A model generated the notes under the pieces. It did no database searches. It had not been told where the DNA came from and worked only from the letters and a program-made list of their open reading frames with translations. Below, piece by piece: positions 27,902-37,593 of a stretch of DNA of 40,256 nt. Position 1 is the first letter of the stretch, and each line of letters begins with the position of its first letter. Origin of the DNA: Pseudomonas fluorescens HK44 (GTDB lineage Bacteria; Pseudomonadota; Gammaproteobacteria; Pseudomonadales; Pseudomonadaceae); NCBI RefSeq assembly GCF_000217955.3, contig NZ_AFOY02000001.1, positions 1 through 40,256 of the forward strand, in the 5' to 3' direction. The translations under genes were made by a program, and so were the position numbers.

Positions 27902-29050
27902 ATGATCACCAGCAAGCTGCCGAATGTCGGCATCACAATCTTCACCCAAATGTCTCAGCTCGCGGCACAGACCGGCGCGCTCAACCTGTCCCAGGGCTTC
28001 CCCGATTTCGATGCTCCGCAAGCCTTGTGCGATGCGGTCGGCCGGCACATCGCCAATGGCCATAACCAGTACTCACCCATGACCGGCCTGCCGGCGCTGC
28101 GCCAGCAAGTGGCGGCGAAGATTGCTCGCAGCTATGGCGTGAGCGTCAATGCCGACACCGAGGTGACCATCACTCCCGGCGCGACTCAGGCAATCTTCTG
28201 TGCCATAGCGGCAGTTATCCACAGCGGAGACGAAGTGATCGTCTTCGATCCGGCCTACGACAGTTATGAGCCTTCGGTGGCGCTGGCTGGCGGTCGTTGC
28301 GTGCATGTGCCGTTGGGGGGGAAGGATTTCACCATCGACTTCCAGAAACTCGGCGAAGCGCTGAGCCCGCGCACGCGCATGATCATCCTCAACTCGCCGC
28401 ATAACCCGAGTGGTGCGCTGATTTCGCGTGCCGAGCTGGATCAGTTGGCGGCATTGATCCGCGACCGCGATATCTATGTGATCAGCGACGAGGTGTATGA
28501 ACACCTGGTGTTTGACGGCGTAGCGCATGCCAGCGTTTTGGCCCATGAAGAGCTGTACCGGCGCGCCTTCGTGGTCAGCTCGTTCGGCAAGACGTACCAC
28601 GTCACTGGCTGGAAGACCGGCTACGTGGTCGCGCCACCGGCGCTCACGGAAGAACTGCGCAAGGTGCATCAATACGTCAGTTTCTGCGGTGTGACCCCGT
28701 TGCAGTACGCGCTGGCCGACTTCATGGCCGAGCATCCGGAGCATGTCGAAGAGTTGCCGGGTTTCTATCAGGCCAAGCGTGATCTGTTCTGTGATTTGCT
28801 GGCGCCTTCGCGGTTCAGCTTTACCAAGGCCACCGGGACCTATTTCCAGTTGGTCGACTATTCGCAGATCCGCCCGGACCTGAACGATGTCGAGATGGCC
28901 AAGTGGATGACGCGCGAGCATGGCGTGGCGGCGATCCCGATTTCGGTGTTCTACCAGAACCCTCTGCCGGAGCAGCGTCTGGTGCGCCTGTGTTTTGCCA
29001 AGCGTGAGGAGACGCTGCGTCAGGCAGCGGAGAAACTATGCGCGATCTGA
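27902..29050 (+). CDS. PLP-dependent methionine-type aminotransferase (YbdL/MtnE-like)
   Basis: A class I/II fold-type I aminotransferase of the YbdL/kynurenine-aminotransferase group. From ATG 27902 (AGGGA site) it has 382 residues with LSQGFPDFDAP, TPGATQAIF, NSPHNPSGA, ISDEVYEHLVFDG and the PLP-lysine motif SSFGKTYHVTGWKTGY (Lys230). An in-frame start at 27881 has no support. It overlaps by 13 bases an omega-amidase gene. Such pairs act together: the transaminase uses methionine or glutamine, and the amidase clears the keto-acid amide. Exact amino donor and acceptor cannot be read from sequence; E. coli YbdL prefers methionine. Confidence 0.9.
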   Translation: MITSKLPNVGITIFTQMSQLAAQTGALNLSQGFPDFDAPQALCDAVGRHIANGHNQYSPMTGLPALRQQVAAKIARSYGVSVNADTEVTITPGATQAIFCAIAAVIHSGDEVIVFDPAYDSYEPSVALAGGRCVHVPLGGKDFTIDFQKLGEALSPRTRMIILNSPHNPSGALISRAELDQLAALIRDRDIYVISDEVYEHLVFDGVAHASVLAHEELYRRAFVVSSFGKTYHVTGWKTGYVVAPPALTEELRKVHQYVSFCGVTPLQYALADFMAEHPEHVEELPGFYQAKRDLFCDLLAPSRFSFTKATGTYFQLVDYSQIRPDLNDVEMAKWMTREHGVAAIPISVFYQNPLPEQRLVRLCFAKREETLRQAAEKLCAI

Positions 29051-29829
29051 CCGCTTTGCCCAATCTGAACGTTGCGTTGATCCAGACCACATTGGCCTGG
29101 CATGACCGCAAGGCCAATCTTGAGCACTTCGGACAGTTGCTGGAGCAGGCCCGGGGCGCCGACCTGATCATCCTGCCGGAGATGTTCACCACTGGCTTCT
29201 CCATGGAGTCCGAGACCTTCGCCGAGCCGGAAAACGGGCCGACTAGCAAATGGTTGCGGGTTCAGGCTGCAAAACTCGATGCGGTGATCACTGGCAGCGT
29301 CATCGTCCAGGCCGCCGATGGCAGTCATCGCAATCGATTGTTGTGGGCGCAACCAGACGGTGAGGTCCTGCATTACGACAAGCGTCACCTGTTTCGCATG
29401 GCCGGCGAGCACAAGCATTACACCGCCGGTGAGCATCAGGTGCAGTTCGAGCTCAAGGGCTGGCGGGTGCGTCCGCTGATTTGCTATGACTTGCGTTTCC
29501 CGGTGTGGAGCCGCGATGCGCAAGACACCGATCTGCTGCTGTACACCGCCAACTGGCCGGGTGCACGGCGACAGCACTGGAACCGTTTGCTGCCGGCGCG
29601 GGCCATCGAGAACCTCTGCTATGTCGCGGCGGTGAACCGGATTGGCACCGACGGCAAGGGCTTTGCTTATACCGGTGATAGCCAGGTGCTGGATTTCCAG
29701 GGCGAGACGCTGCTCGGTGCCGGCGAGGCCGATGGGGTGTTTCAGGTCGTGCTGAGCGCTGCGGAGCTGGCGGCGTATCGCACGCGGTTCCCGGCGAATC
29801 TGGATGCCGATACCTTCGAACTCACCTGA
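29038..29829 (+). CDS. Nitrilase-superfamily omega-amidase (YafV/NIT2-like)
   Basis: Hydrolyses amides of 2-oxo acids such as 2-oxoglutaramate, the by-product of glutamine transamination. The 263-residue protein has the nitrilase triad Glu48 (LPEMF), Lys115 (YDKRHLF) and Cys149 (ICYDLRFP), plus NWPGARRQHWNRLLPARAIEN, a strong match to YafV/NIT2 proteins. It overlaps the aminotransferase by 13 bases in another frame, so translation is likely coupled. A terminator follows at 29886. Confidence 0.92.
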   Translation: MRDLTALPNLNVALIQTTLAWHDRKANLEHFGQLLEQARGADLIILPEMFTTGFSMESETFAEPENGPTSKWLRVQAAKLDAVITGSVIVQAADGSHRNRLLWAQPDGEVLHYDKRHLFRMAGEHKHYTAGEHQVQFELKGWRVRPLICYDLRFPVWSRDAQDTDLLLYTANWPGARRQHWNRLLPARAIENLCYVAAVNRIGTDGKGFAYTGDSQVLDFQGETLLGAGEADGVFQVVLSAAELAAYRTRFPANLDADTFELT

Positions 29830-29885
29830 GATTTTCGTTGCCTGATAGACCCCCATCACCGACAACACAAAGCTTGCAGGCACAA

Positions 29886-29919
29886 AAAAGGCCCCGGGGT
29901 TTTCACCTCGGGGCCTTTT
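29886..29919. terminator. Bidirectional Rho-independent terminator
   Basis: AAAAGGCCCCG and CGGGGCCTTTT form an 11-bp stem; the A-run before and the T-run after allow use from both strands. It separates the convergent omega-amidase gene and leuA. Confidence 0.92.
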
Positions 29920-29937
29920 GCGTTTCAGCGGGCGGGG

Positions 29938-31617
29938 TTACGCCGCTTTCGCTTCCGGCTGGCTCAGGGAGCGGTTCAGCGCGCTGAACAGGGCCTTGAA
30001 GCTGGCAGTGGTGATGTTTTCATCGATGCCCACGCCATGCACCGCACGCTCGCCGTTCACGCGCAGTTCAATGTAGGCCGCAGCCTTGGCATTGGTGCCT
30101 GCGCCAATGGCGTGTTCGTTGTAGTCCATGATCTCCACCGGGATCGGCAGGCCGGCCACCAGTGCTTCCAGGGCGCCGTTGCCCTTGCCACGCCAGTGCA
30201 GGTTGGTTTCGCCCTGGCCTTTGCTCGAGACTTCGACTTCGACGGCGCTGTGACCGTTTTCTTCCTGCAGGCGATGGCTGACCAGCGCGTACGGCGTGTT
30301 GGCCTGCAAGTACTCGCTGTGAAGCAGCGCGTGGATCTGTTGGGCAGTCATCTCGAGGCCCAGGCGATCGGTTTCGCGTTGTACCACCTGGCTGAATTCG
30401 ATCTGCATGCGGCGCGGCAAGTTGATGCCGTATTCCTGTTCCAGCAGGTAAGCGATACCACCCTTGCCGGACTGGCTGTTGACGCGAATCACCGCCTCGT
30501 AGCTGCGACCGATGTCGGCCGGGTCAATCGGCAAGTACGGCACTTCCCACAGCTCGTCCGGCTTCTGCTGGGCGAAGCCCTTGCGGATGGCGTCCTGGTG
30601 GGAGCCGGAGAACGCGGTGTGAACCAGGTCGCCGACGTAGGGGTGACGCGGATGCACCGGAATCTGGTTGCACTCTTCAACGACTTTGCGCACGCCGTCG
30701 ATGTCGGAGAAATCCAGCTCAGGGTCAACGCCCTGGGTGTAGAGGTTCAAGGCCACGGTCACCAGGTCAACGTTACCGGTACGCTCGCCGTTGCCGAACA
30801 GGCAGCCTTCGACGCGGTCGGCACCCGCCATCAGACCCAGCTCGGTGGCGGCAACGCCAGTGCCACGGTCGTTGTGGGTGTGCAAGCTGATGATCACGCT
30901 GTCACGACGGTTGATGTGACGGCCGAACCATTCGATCTGGTCGGCGTAGATGTTCGGTGTAGCGCATTCGACGGTGGCCGGCAGGTTGAGGATGACCTTG
31001 TGCGCAGGCGTCGGGTTCCAGACCTCGATCACCGCGTCGCAGACTTCCTTGGCGAATTCCAGCTCAGTGGCGCTGAACGTCTCTGGCGAGTATTCGAAGG
31101 TCCACTCGGTTTCCGGCTGCTGGGCGGCATATTTGACGAACAGCTTGGCGGCGTTCACGGCGATGGCCTTGATCCCGTCCTTGTCCTGATTGAAGACAAT
31201 CCGGCGGAAGGAAGGGGAGGTCGCGTTGTAGAGGTGAACGATGGCTTTTTTCGCACCACGAAGGGATTCGAACGTCCGTTCGATCAGGTCTTCACGGCCC
31301 TGGGTCAGCACCTGGATAGTGGTGTCGTCCGGGATGTGGCCGCCTTCGATCAGGGTCCGCACGAAGTCGAAGTCGGTTTGCGAAGCGGCCGGGAACGAGG
31401 CTTCGATTTCTTTCACGCCCACTGCCACCAGGGTTTTCCAGAAGCGCAGCTTTTTCACGGCGTCCATTGGCTCGATCAGCGACTGGTTACCGTCGCGCAA
31501 GTCGGAGCTGCACCAGATCGGCGCGGCAGTGATGGTCTTCGATGGCCAGGTGCGATCCGGGATGTCGATAGTCGGGAAAGCGCGGTATTTCGAAGACGGG
31601 TCTTTGAGCATGCTCAT
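29938..31617 (-). CDS. leuA: 2-isopropylmalate synthase LeuA (long form)
   Basis: Condenses 2-oxoisovalerate with acetyl-CoA, the first committed step of leucine synthesis. The 559-residue protein belongs to the long LeuA group: [19 protein letters not shown] with the metal/base motif, [32 protein letters not shown], and [20 protein letters not shown]. The C-terminal regulatory domain (from about 440) ends with [22 protein letters not shown] and would mediate leucine feedback inhibition. Start ATG 31617 has an AAGGA site 7 bases upstream. The other leu genes are not nearby, as is usual in pseudomonads. A possible leader peptide and attenuator lie just upstream. Confidence 0.96.
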   Translation of the reverse strand: MSMLKDPSSKYRAFPTIDIPDRTWPSKTITAAPIWCSSDLRDGNQSLIEPMDAVKKLRFWKTLVAVGVKEIEASFPAASQTDFDFVRTLIEGGHIPDDTTIQVLTQGREDLIERTFESLRGAKKAIVHLYNATSPSFRRIVFNQDKDGIKAIAVNAAKLFVKYAAQQPETEWTFEYSPETFSATELEFAKEVCDAVIEVWNPTPAHKVILNLPATVECATPNIYADQIEWFGRHINRRDSVIISLHTHNDRGTGVAATELGLMAGADRVEGCLFGNGERTGNVDLVTVALNLYTQGVDPELDFSDIDGVRKVVEECNQIPVHPRHPYVGDLVHTAFSGSHQDAIRKGFAQQKPDELWEVPYLPIDPADIGRSYEAVIRVNSQSGKGGIAYLLEQEYGINLPRRMQIEFSQVVQRETDRLGLEMTAQQIHALLHSEYLQANTPYALVSHRLQEENGHSAVEVEVSSKGQGETNLHWRGKGNGALEALVAGLPIPVEIMDYNEHAIGAGTNAKAAAYIELRVNGERAVHGVGIDENITTASFKALFSALNRSLSQPEAKAA

Positions 31618-31642
31618 CGGGAAATCCTTATTGTGTGGGCCG

Positions 31643-31719
31643 AAAAAAGGCGGCCTGCCGGTGGATCAAAAAAACGTTGGATAAAGCGTGGGACGAGGCA
31701 CCGCGATTCAGCCCGGCAG
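31643..31719 (-). promoter_or_regulatory. Candidate leuA attenuator structure
   Basis: In the leuA leader RNA, CTGCCGG at the end of the small leader frame (31719-31713) is complementary over 7 bp to CCGGCAG (31661-31655). That segment runs directly into GCCGCC and a run of six T (31648-31643). A second T-run of seven lies at 31674-31668. The ten-base segment GTGCCTCGTC occurs twice (31738-31729 and 31701-31692). The layout resembles translation-coupled attenuation but the termination hairpin is not ideal. Confidence 0.4.
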
Positions 31720-31785
31720 TCGTGCGCTGACGAGGCACAGGCTGCGGTGCTGGCGAAGCTGAATGAGGGTGTGAGAGGTTTTCAT
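31708..31785 (-). CDS. Candidate 25-residue leader peptide upstream of leuA
   Basis: ATG 31785 opens a 25-codon frame, MKTSHTLIQLRQHRSLCLV followed by SARLPG, ending 90 bases before leuA. Five residues are leucine (7, 10, 16, 18, 23), with SLCLV near the centre. An AGGGTTGAAG stretch just upstream could bind the ribosome. Its last Leu-Pro-Gly codons overlap one arm of a possible RNA switch. It fits a leucine-sensing leader peptide, but it lacks the consecutive Leu codons of the enterobacterial leuL, and no expression evidence is available. Confidence 0.45.
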   Translation of the reverse strand: MKTSHTLIQLRQHRSLCLVSARLPG

Positions 31786-31903
31786 GTCTTCAACCCTAAC
31801 CGCGAGGGTGAAAGATGGCAAGCAGTCGAAAAACTTTGAGAGGAATACTCGAAAAATGTGTTTTTGCGAGATTTTATTCTGGGAATGACAGTATTGTTTG
31901 ATA

Positions 31904-31937
31904 GGTATTGCGCGGACCGTTCGTCGTGCGCAATACC
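31904..31937. promoter_or_regulatory. Perfect 10-bp inverted repeat upstream of the leuA leader
   Basis: GGTATTGCGC and GCGCAATACC flank a 14-base spacer, abutting a REP pair on the right. No T-run follows on either strand. It may be an operator-like palindrome or an RNA hairpin about 120 bases upstream of the leader peptide start. Confidence 0.5.
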
Positions 31938-31938
31938 T

Positions 31939-32027
31939 GTAGGAGCAAGGCTTGCCCGCGATGAGCGATGACGCGGTGTATCTGTGACACCGCATCACGG
32001 CATTCGCGGGCAAGCCTTGCTCCTACG
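31939..32027. repeat. Inverted REP pair, GTAGGAGCAAGGCTTGCCCGCG type
   Basis: GTAGGAGCAAGGCTTGCCCG is matched by CGGGCAAGCCTTGCTCCTAC at the other end, a perfect inverted pair around a spacer that holds its own small palindrome (TGACGCGGTG / CACCGCATCA). It fills the gap between leuA and the M23 peptidase gene. Confidence 0.92.
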
Positions 32028-32040
32028 GGATTACGGTGAC

Positions 32041-32862
32041 TTATGGCTGGAATGCGCCGATGAAAATCGCCGGGTCCACGCGGGCATCGTTCAGGCTGAC
32101 GTTCCAGTGCATGTGCGGCCCGGTCGCACGACCGGTGGAGCCGACTTTGCCGACTACGCCCCCGCGCGCCAGTTGCTGGCCGACTTTTACGTCGATTTTC
32201 GACATATGGCAGAACATGCTGATAAAGCCCTGGCCGTGGTCGACGAATACCGTGTTGCCGTTAAAGAAGTAGTTGCCGATCAGGATCACCTTGCCGGCCG
32301 CCGGGGTCTTGATCGGCGTACCGGCCGGCACTGCGAAGTCCAGGCCAGCATGAGGATTGCGCTCTTCGCCGTTGAAGAACCGGCGCACACCGAACTTGCT
32401 CGACAGCGGACCGTTGACCGGTTTGTCCAGCAGCAGGTTGCTCGGCGTCACCGGGCTGAAACTGCGATAGGCGCGAACCTGCTCGTCCAGCTCAAAGTCG
32501 ATGCGTTTCAGGTCGTCCGGGTTCGGATTGACCTGACGCTGGTTCTTCAAGGTGATGTGCTGTTCCGGGTACTGCTTGTTGCCGACCACGAAGCTCAGGT
32601 TTCGGCCTCCGCTACTGAGCTGCTGGTTGCCGGGTTTGGCGGTCAGGGGGACGCCGACAACCGCCAGCCAGTTGTTCTGTTCCTTGACCACCAGCACCGG
32701 TTTGCCTTGGTAGCTGGCCTTGGGCGCCTGAGCCGAAGCGCCCAGGTCGACCACCGCCACACCGCCGGGCACCGGTTTGTTCAGCAGGCGGGTGATGTAG
32801 CTGTCGGCGTGGGCGTTGAAGGTCAGGCAAAGCAACAGCAGCGGTGCAAGAAAACGCGGCAT
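32041..32862 (-). CDS. Secreted M23-family metallopeptidase
   Basis: A probable periplasmic peptidoglycan endopeptidase of the LytM/M23 group. The 273-residue protein has a signal peptide (about 1-19, MPRFLAPLLLLCLTFNAHA), an N-terminal domain of about 130 residues, and a C-terminal M23 domain with the zinc motifs NPHAGLDF (HxxxD) and GPHMHWN (HxH). The conserved GKVILIGNYFFNGNTVFVDHG segment is present. Both metal-binding motifs are intact, so it is likely an active enzyme rather than an EnvC/NlpD-type activator. It starts 3 bp after the xseA stop and is probably cotranscribed with it. Confidence 0.9.
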   Translation of the reverse strand: MPRFLAPLLLLCLTFNAHADSYITRLLNKPVPGGVAVVDLGASAQAPKASYQGKPVLVVKEQNNWLAVVGVPLTAKPGNQQLSSGGRNLSFVVGNKQYPEQHITLKNQRQVNPNPDDLKRIDFELDEQVRAYRSFSPVTPSNLLLDKPVNGPLSSKFGVRRFFNGEERNPHAGLDFAVPAGTPIKTPAAGKVILIGNYFFNGNTVFVDHGQGFISMFCHMSKIDVKVGQQLARGGVVGKVGSTGRATGPHMHWNVSLNDARVDPAIFIGAFQP

Positions 32863-32865
32863 GGA

Positions 32866-34245
32866 TCAATCCAGTAAAGAAAGGGTGACGGGCGTCAGGT
32901 GGTTGTCTTCGACCCGGACCTGCAATTGGCCTTCGCCGAGTCTGGCTTTCAGGCGTTGGCCGTTTTGAGTCTGCGCGGCGCTGCGGATCGCGTTGCCGCG
33001 TTCATCGAGCAAAATGCTGTAGCCTCGGCCCAGTGTCGCCAACGGGCTGACCACATGTAGGGTTTGCATTTGGGTTTGCAGTTGCAGGCGACGGGCCTTC
33101 AAACCTTCGCGCATCGAACGCGGCAGGCGTTCGGCGAGGCTGTTGAGGCGCTGGCGCAGCAGCGCCAATTGCCGTCCCGGATGTTGCCCGGCGAGGCGGG
33201 TCTCCAGGCGAATCAGTCGTTCGCGACGGGTATTGAGGCTGCGTTCGAAAGCCCGACGCAGGCGCATGTCCAGGTCGTCCAGACGTTGCGCTTGCTGGCG
33301 CAGGCGTTCGCCCGGATGGCGCAAGCGACGCGACATGCCTTCCAGGCGCAGGCGATCACGCATCAAACGGTCGCGGATGCGCATCACCAGACGCCGATGC
33401 AGGCTTTCGACCCGGCGCACCAGATCGCTGGAATCCGGTGCCAGCAGCTCAGCGGCGGCTGACGGTGTCGGCGCACGGACGTCGGCCACGAAGTCGCTGA
33501 TCGACACATCGGTTTCATGGCCGACGGCGCTGACAATCGGGGTGACGCAAGCATCCACCGCGCGGGCCACGGCTTCTTCGTTGAAGCACCAGAGGTCTTC
33601 CAGCGAGCCGCCGCCACGGGCGAGGATCAGCGCATCGAAACCGCGGGCGTCGGCCAGTTTCAGTGCGCGGACAATCTGCGCGGTGGCTTCGCGGCCTTGC
33701 ACGGCAGTGGGGATCAGGGTCAGCACCACTTGCGGCGCACGGCGGCGGAATACGCTGATGATGTCGCGAATCACCGCGCCGGTCGGCGAACTGATGATGC
33801 CGATGCGTTGCGGGTGTGCCGGCAGCGGCACTTTGCGTTCTGCACTGAACAGGCCTTCGGCGCTGAGTTTTTCCTTCAGCGCATCGAACGCCAGGCGCAG
33901 CGCACCGTCACCGGCAGGCTCCACGGTGTCGAGAATCAGCTGATAGTCGCCACGCCCTTCAAACAGCGATACCTTGCCCCGGACCTTCACGGCCAGGCCA
34001 TCCTTCAGCGCCTGACGAACCCGCGCAGCGTTCTGCCGGAACAGCGCGCAACGCACCTGGGCGCCGCTGTCCTTGAGGGTGAAATAGATGTGGCCGGACG
34101 CCGGGCGGGCGAGGTTGGAGATTTCGCCTTCGACCCAGATGTTGCTGAACACGTCTTCGAGCAACACCCGCGCGCGGCCGTTGAGCTGGCTGACCGTCAG
34201 GACTTCTCGGTCCAGGCCGAGTCTTGCAAAGGGATCTTTAATCAT
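32866..34245 (-). CDS. xseA: Exodeoxyribonuclease VII large subunit XseA
   Basis: The catalytic subunit of ExoVII, which degrades single-stranded DNA into oligonucleotides. The 459-residue protein has an N-terminal OB-fold (about 15-110, LTVSQLNGRARVLLEDVFSN, GHIYFTLKDSGAQVRCALF), the catalytic domain (IGIISSPTGAVIRDII, ILARGGGSLEDLWCFNEE, SAVGHETDVSISDFVADVRAPTPSAAAEL) and a long coiled-coil rich in Arg/Leu (about 285-400). The xseB gene for the small subunit is not in this window. Length fits the family. Confidence 0.97.
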   Translation of the reverse strand: MIKDPFARLGLDREVLTVSQLNGRARVLLEDVFSNIWVEGEISNLARPASGHIYFTLKDSGAQVRCALFRQNAARVRQALKDGLAVKVRGKVSLFEGRGDYQLILDTVEPAGDGALRLAFDALKEKLSAEGLFSAERKVPLPAHPQRIGIISSPTGAVIRDIISVFRRRAPQVVLTLIPTAVQGREATAQIVRALKLADARGFDALILARGGGSLEDLWCFNEEAVARAVDACVTPIVSAVGHETDVSISDFVADVRAPTPSAAAELLAPDSSDLVRRVESLHRRLVMRIRDRLMRDRLRLEGMSRRLRHPGERLRQQAQRLDDLDMRLRRAFERSLNTRRERLIRLETRLAGQHPGRQLALLRQRLNSLAERLPRSMREGLKARRLQLQTQMQTLHVVSPLATLGRGYSILLDERGNAIRSAAQTQNGQRLKARLGEGQLQVRVEDNHLTPVTLSLLD

Positions 34246-34300
34246 GGGGCGCAGTTTAAAGGCATTCGGCGATCAATCTCCATGTGTCCGCGAAAAACCC

Positions 34301-34387
34301 TTGTGGGAGCGAGCCTGCTCGCGAGGCGGATGAACTTTCAACATTAATGTGGCTGACACACCGTATTCGCGAGCAGGCTCGCACAGG
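34301..34387. repeat. Inverted REP pair, TGTGGGAGCGAGCCTGCTCGCGA type
   Basis: TTGTGGGAGCGAGCCTGCTC and its inverted match, CGCGAGCAGGCTCGCACAGG, lie between divergent xseA and the TauE-like gene. The right copy lacks a few bases of the full unit (GCTCGCACA instead of GCTCGCTCCCACA). Confidence 0.88.
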
Positions 34388-34425
34388 GGGTAAAGTCGTC
34401 AGTGGTATTCAAGGAAGACGGGGGA

Positions 34426-35193
34426 ATGAACGTGCTTGAGTTATTGAATCAATGGGCCTTCGGCGCCATGGACTGGCTGGTGATCGGGCTGGGTATCAGC
34501 CTGGCGTACATCGTCTTCGGCATCGCAGGGTTTGGTACGGCGCTGGTGGCTGGCCCGATCCTGATTCTGTTCATGCCGCTGTCGAAGATCGTGCCGTTGT
34601 TGGTGCTGCTGGATTTTATCGCGGCATTCGGCAATCTGCTGCCGTCGCGGCGCGATGTCGCCAGGCCCGAGTTGTTGCGATTGCTGCCGTGCATGGCGGT
34701 GGGGTGCACGTTGGGAGTGATCTTCCTGCTGAACCTCAAATCGAATCTGTTGCTGCTATTGATGGGGCTGTTTATCAGCGCGTATGCGATTTACAGCTTG
34801 TGGGTGAAAGCCCGACCGACGCAGTTGGCTGCCGCGTGGGCGATCCCGATGGGCACGGTGGGCGGAATGTTTGGGGCGTTGTTTGGCAGTGGCGGCTTTT
34901 TATATGCCATCTATCTGAACAGCCGCTTGCCCAAGGATGAGGCCCGCGCCACGCAAAGTGCGTTGATCAGCTGCAGCACGGTGGTGCGTTTGAGCCTGTT
35001 CACGATTGCCGGGGTCTATGCCGAGCTACCCTTGTTGGTGCTGGCGGTGTGTTTGTTGCCGGCAATGGCGCTGGGGCTATGGACCGGTCGACGGTTGACG
35101 ATGAGGTTGTCTCGGGAAGCCTTTGTGCGGCTGGTGACCTGGCTGGTGCTGGCCAGTGGCATTGCCTTGATCGTCAGGTATCTGAACACTTGA
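34426..35193 (+). CDS. TauE/SafE-family (DUF81) membrane permease
   Basis: A polytopic inner-membrane protein of the sulfite/organosulfonate exporter-like TauE/SafE family. From ATG 34426 (GGGGGA site) it has 255 residues with about seven or eight hydrophobic segments. The family signature GIAGFGTALVAGPILILFMPLSKIVPLL is near the N-terminus, with GTVGGMFGALFGSGGFLYAIYL around the middle of the protein. A GTG at 34402 is in frame but partly follows the REP element. The substrate cannot be told from sequence, and no sulfur genes are adjacent. Confidence 0.85.
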   Translation: MNVLELLNQWAFGAMDWLVIGLGISLAYIVFGIAGFGTALVAGPILILFMPLSKIVPLLVLLDFIAAFGNLLPSRRDVARPELLRLLPCMAVGCTLGVIFLLNLKSNLLLLLMGLFISAYAIYSLWVKARPTQLAAAWAIPMGTVGGMFGALFGSGGFLYAIYLNSRLPKDEARATQSALISCSTVVRLSLFTIAGVYAELPLLVLAVCLLPAMALGLWTGRRLTMRLSREAFVRLVTWLVLASGIALIVRYLNT

Positions 35194-35231
35194 CCTGAGC
35201 CTGTCAGGGATTAAGCTGCCGGCCGCAAATC

Positions 35232-35325
35232 CTGTGGGAGCGAGCCTGCTCGCGAATAGGCCATCACAGGTAAAATCGAGGTTGCCTGATCTACCGCCAT
35301 CGCGAGCAGGCTCGCTCCCACAGGG
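35232..35325. repeat. Inverted REP pair, TGTGGGAGCGAGCCTGCTCGCGA type
   Basis: CTGTGGGAGCGAGCCTGCTC and the inverted CGCGAGCAGGCTCGCTCCCA, separated by about 45 bases, fill most of the gap between the permease gene and the next coding region. Both copies are essentially complete. Confidence 0.92.
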
Positions 35326-35358
35326 ATAATCTTCAGTGTTTGCAACAGGGCTGCACCC

Positions 35359-35907
35359 ATGAACTCGCAAAGCATTATCGTCCCGAAAATCTCCACACTG
35401 CCGGTGCACGAACCTCGGGCGCGGGCGATTGTGCGGTGGCTGGTGCGCAAGAACATCATTGAAGAACAACTCACCACCTGCGGTCGTACCGGCAATCGCA
35501 TGGCCCACGCCATCGCACCGGGCGCACGGGCGGTGGTGTTGCATCCCGAAGCGCTGCCGTTTGGCGAGCCGATCAATGGGCTGGAAATCATCACCAAGCG
35601 CTGCATCTATACACCGGCCAAGGGCTTTCTCGAAGAAGCCGGCTGTGCCGAATGCCGTAAGGAGATCGGCGAAGCGCTGTTCGAAAGCCTGGAAGACTGG
35701 ATGCCGGGGCGCACTGACAACTTCATCTGCCCGGAATGTGGGCATGAAGACGACATCAACGGTTTTCTGTTCCTGCAGGAATGCGGCTTCTCGAACCTGG
35801 GCTTTATCTTCAATAACTGGGCCGAGGCCGGGTTCAAGCAGAGCTTCATCGACGAGTTCGCCGAATGGCTCGACCTGCCGGTGAGTTGGGTCAAGGTAGA
35901 GTTGTAG
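35359..35907 (+). CDS. Conserved hypothetical protein with two CxxC pairs
   Basis: I do not recognise a function. The 182-residue soluble protein starts at ATG 35359. It has no signal peptide or membrane segment. It contains two cysteine pairs about 35 residues apart (GCAECRKE and ICPECGHED), which could form a zinc ribbon, and an acidic, aromatic C-terminal third (FNNWAEAGFKQSFIDEFAEWL). Relatives in Pseudomonas are often labelled sugar ABC transporter ATPase, but no Walker motif is visible, so that label looks wrong. It lies upstream of guaB, which has its own promoter. Confidence 0.8.
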   Translation: MNSQSIIVPKISTLPVHEPRARAIVRWLVRKNIIEEQLTTCGRTGNRMAHAIAPGARAVVLHPEALPFGEPINGLEIITKRCIYTPAKGFLEEAGCAECRKEIGEALFESLEDWMPGRTDNFICPECGHEDDINGFLFLQECGFSNLGFIFNNWAEAGFKQSFIDEFAEWLDLPVSWVKVEL

Positions 35908-35946
35908 GGGGCCGTGTTACCCGTATATCAGTAATGCCAATAATAG

Positions 35947-37494
<1,548 letters not shown>

Positions 37495-37516
37495 ACCTTC
37501 AAGCAAATCGTTAAGC

Positions 37517-37550
37517 AACCGGGGCTGTTCTATTCAGCCCCGAGTTGTTT
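37517..37550 (+). terminator. Hairpin between guaB and guaA, possible terminator
   Basis: CGGGGCTG-TTCTATT-CAGCCCCG makes a perfect 8-bp stem, flanked by CAAC/GTTG that may extend it, then a mixed T-rich tail (AGTTGTTT). It may partly terminate guaB transcripts and set the guaB:guaA ratio. Confidence 0.65.
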
Positions 37551-37593
37551 CTGAATCACGACTGTTTTTGAATTACTTAGACGAGACTGAATC

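Noticed and set aside
30037..31839. 600-codon plus-strand frame opposite leuA
   Set aside because: Shadow of the leuA coding strand; leuA is fully supported on the minus strand.
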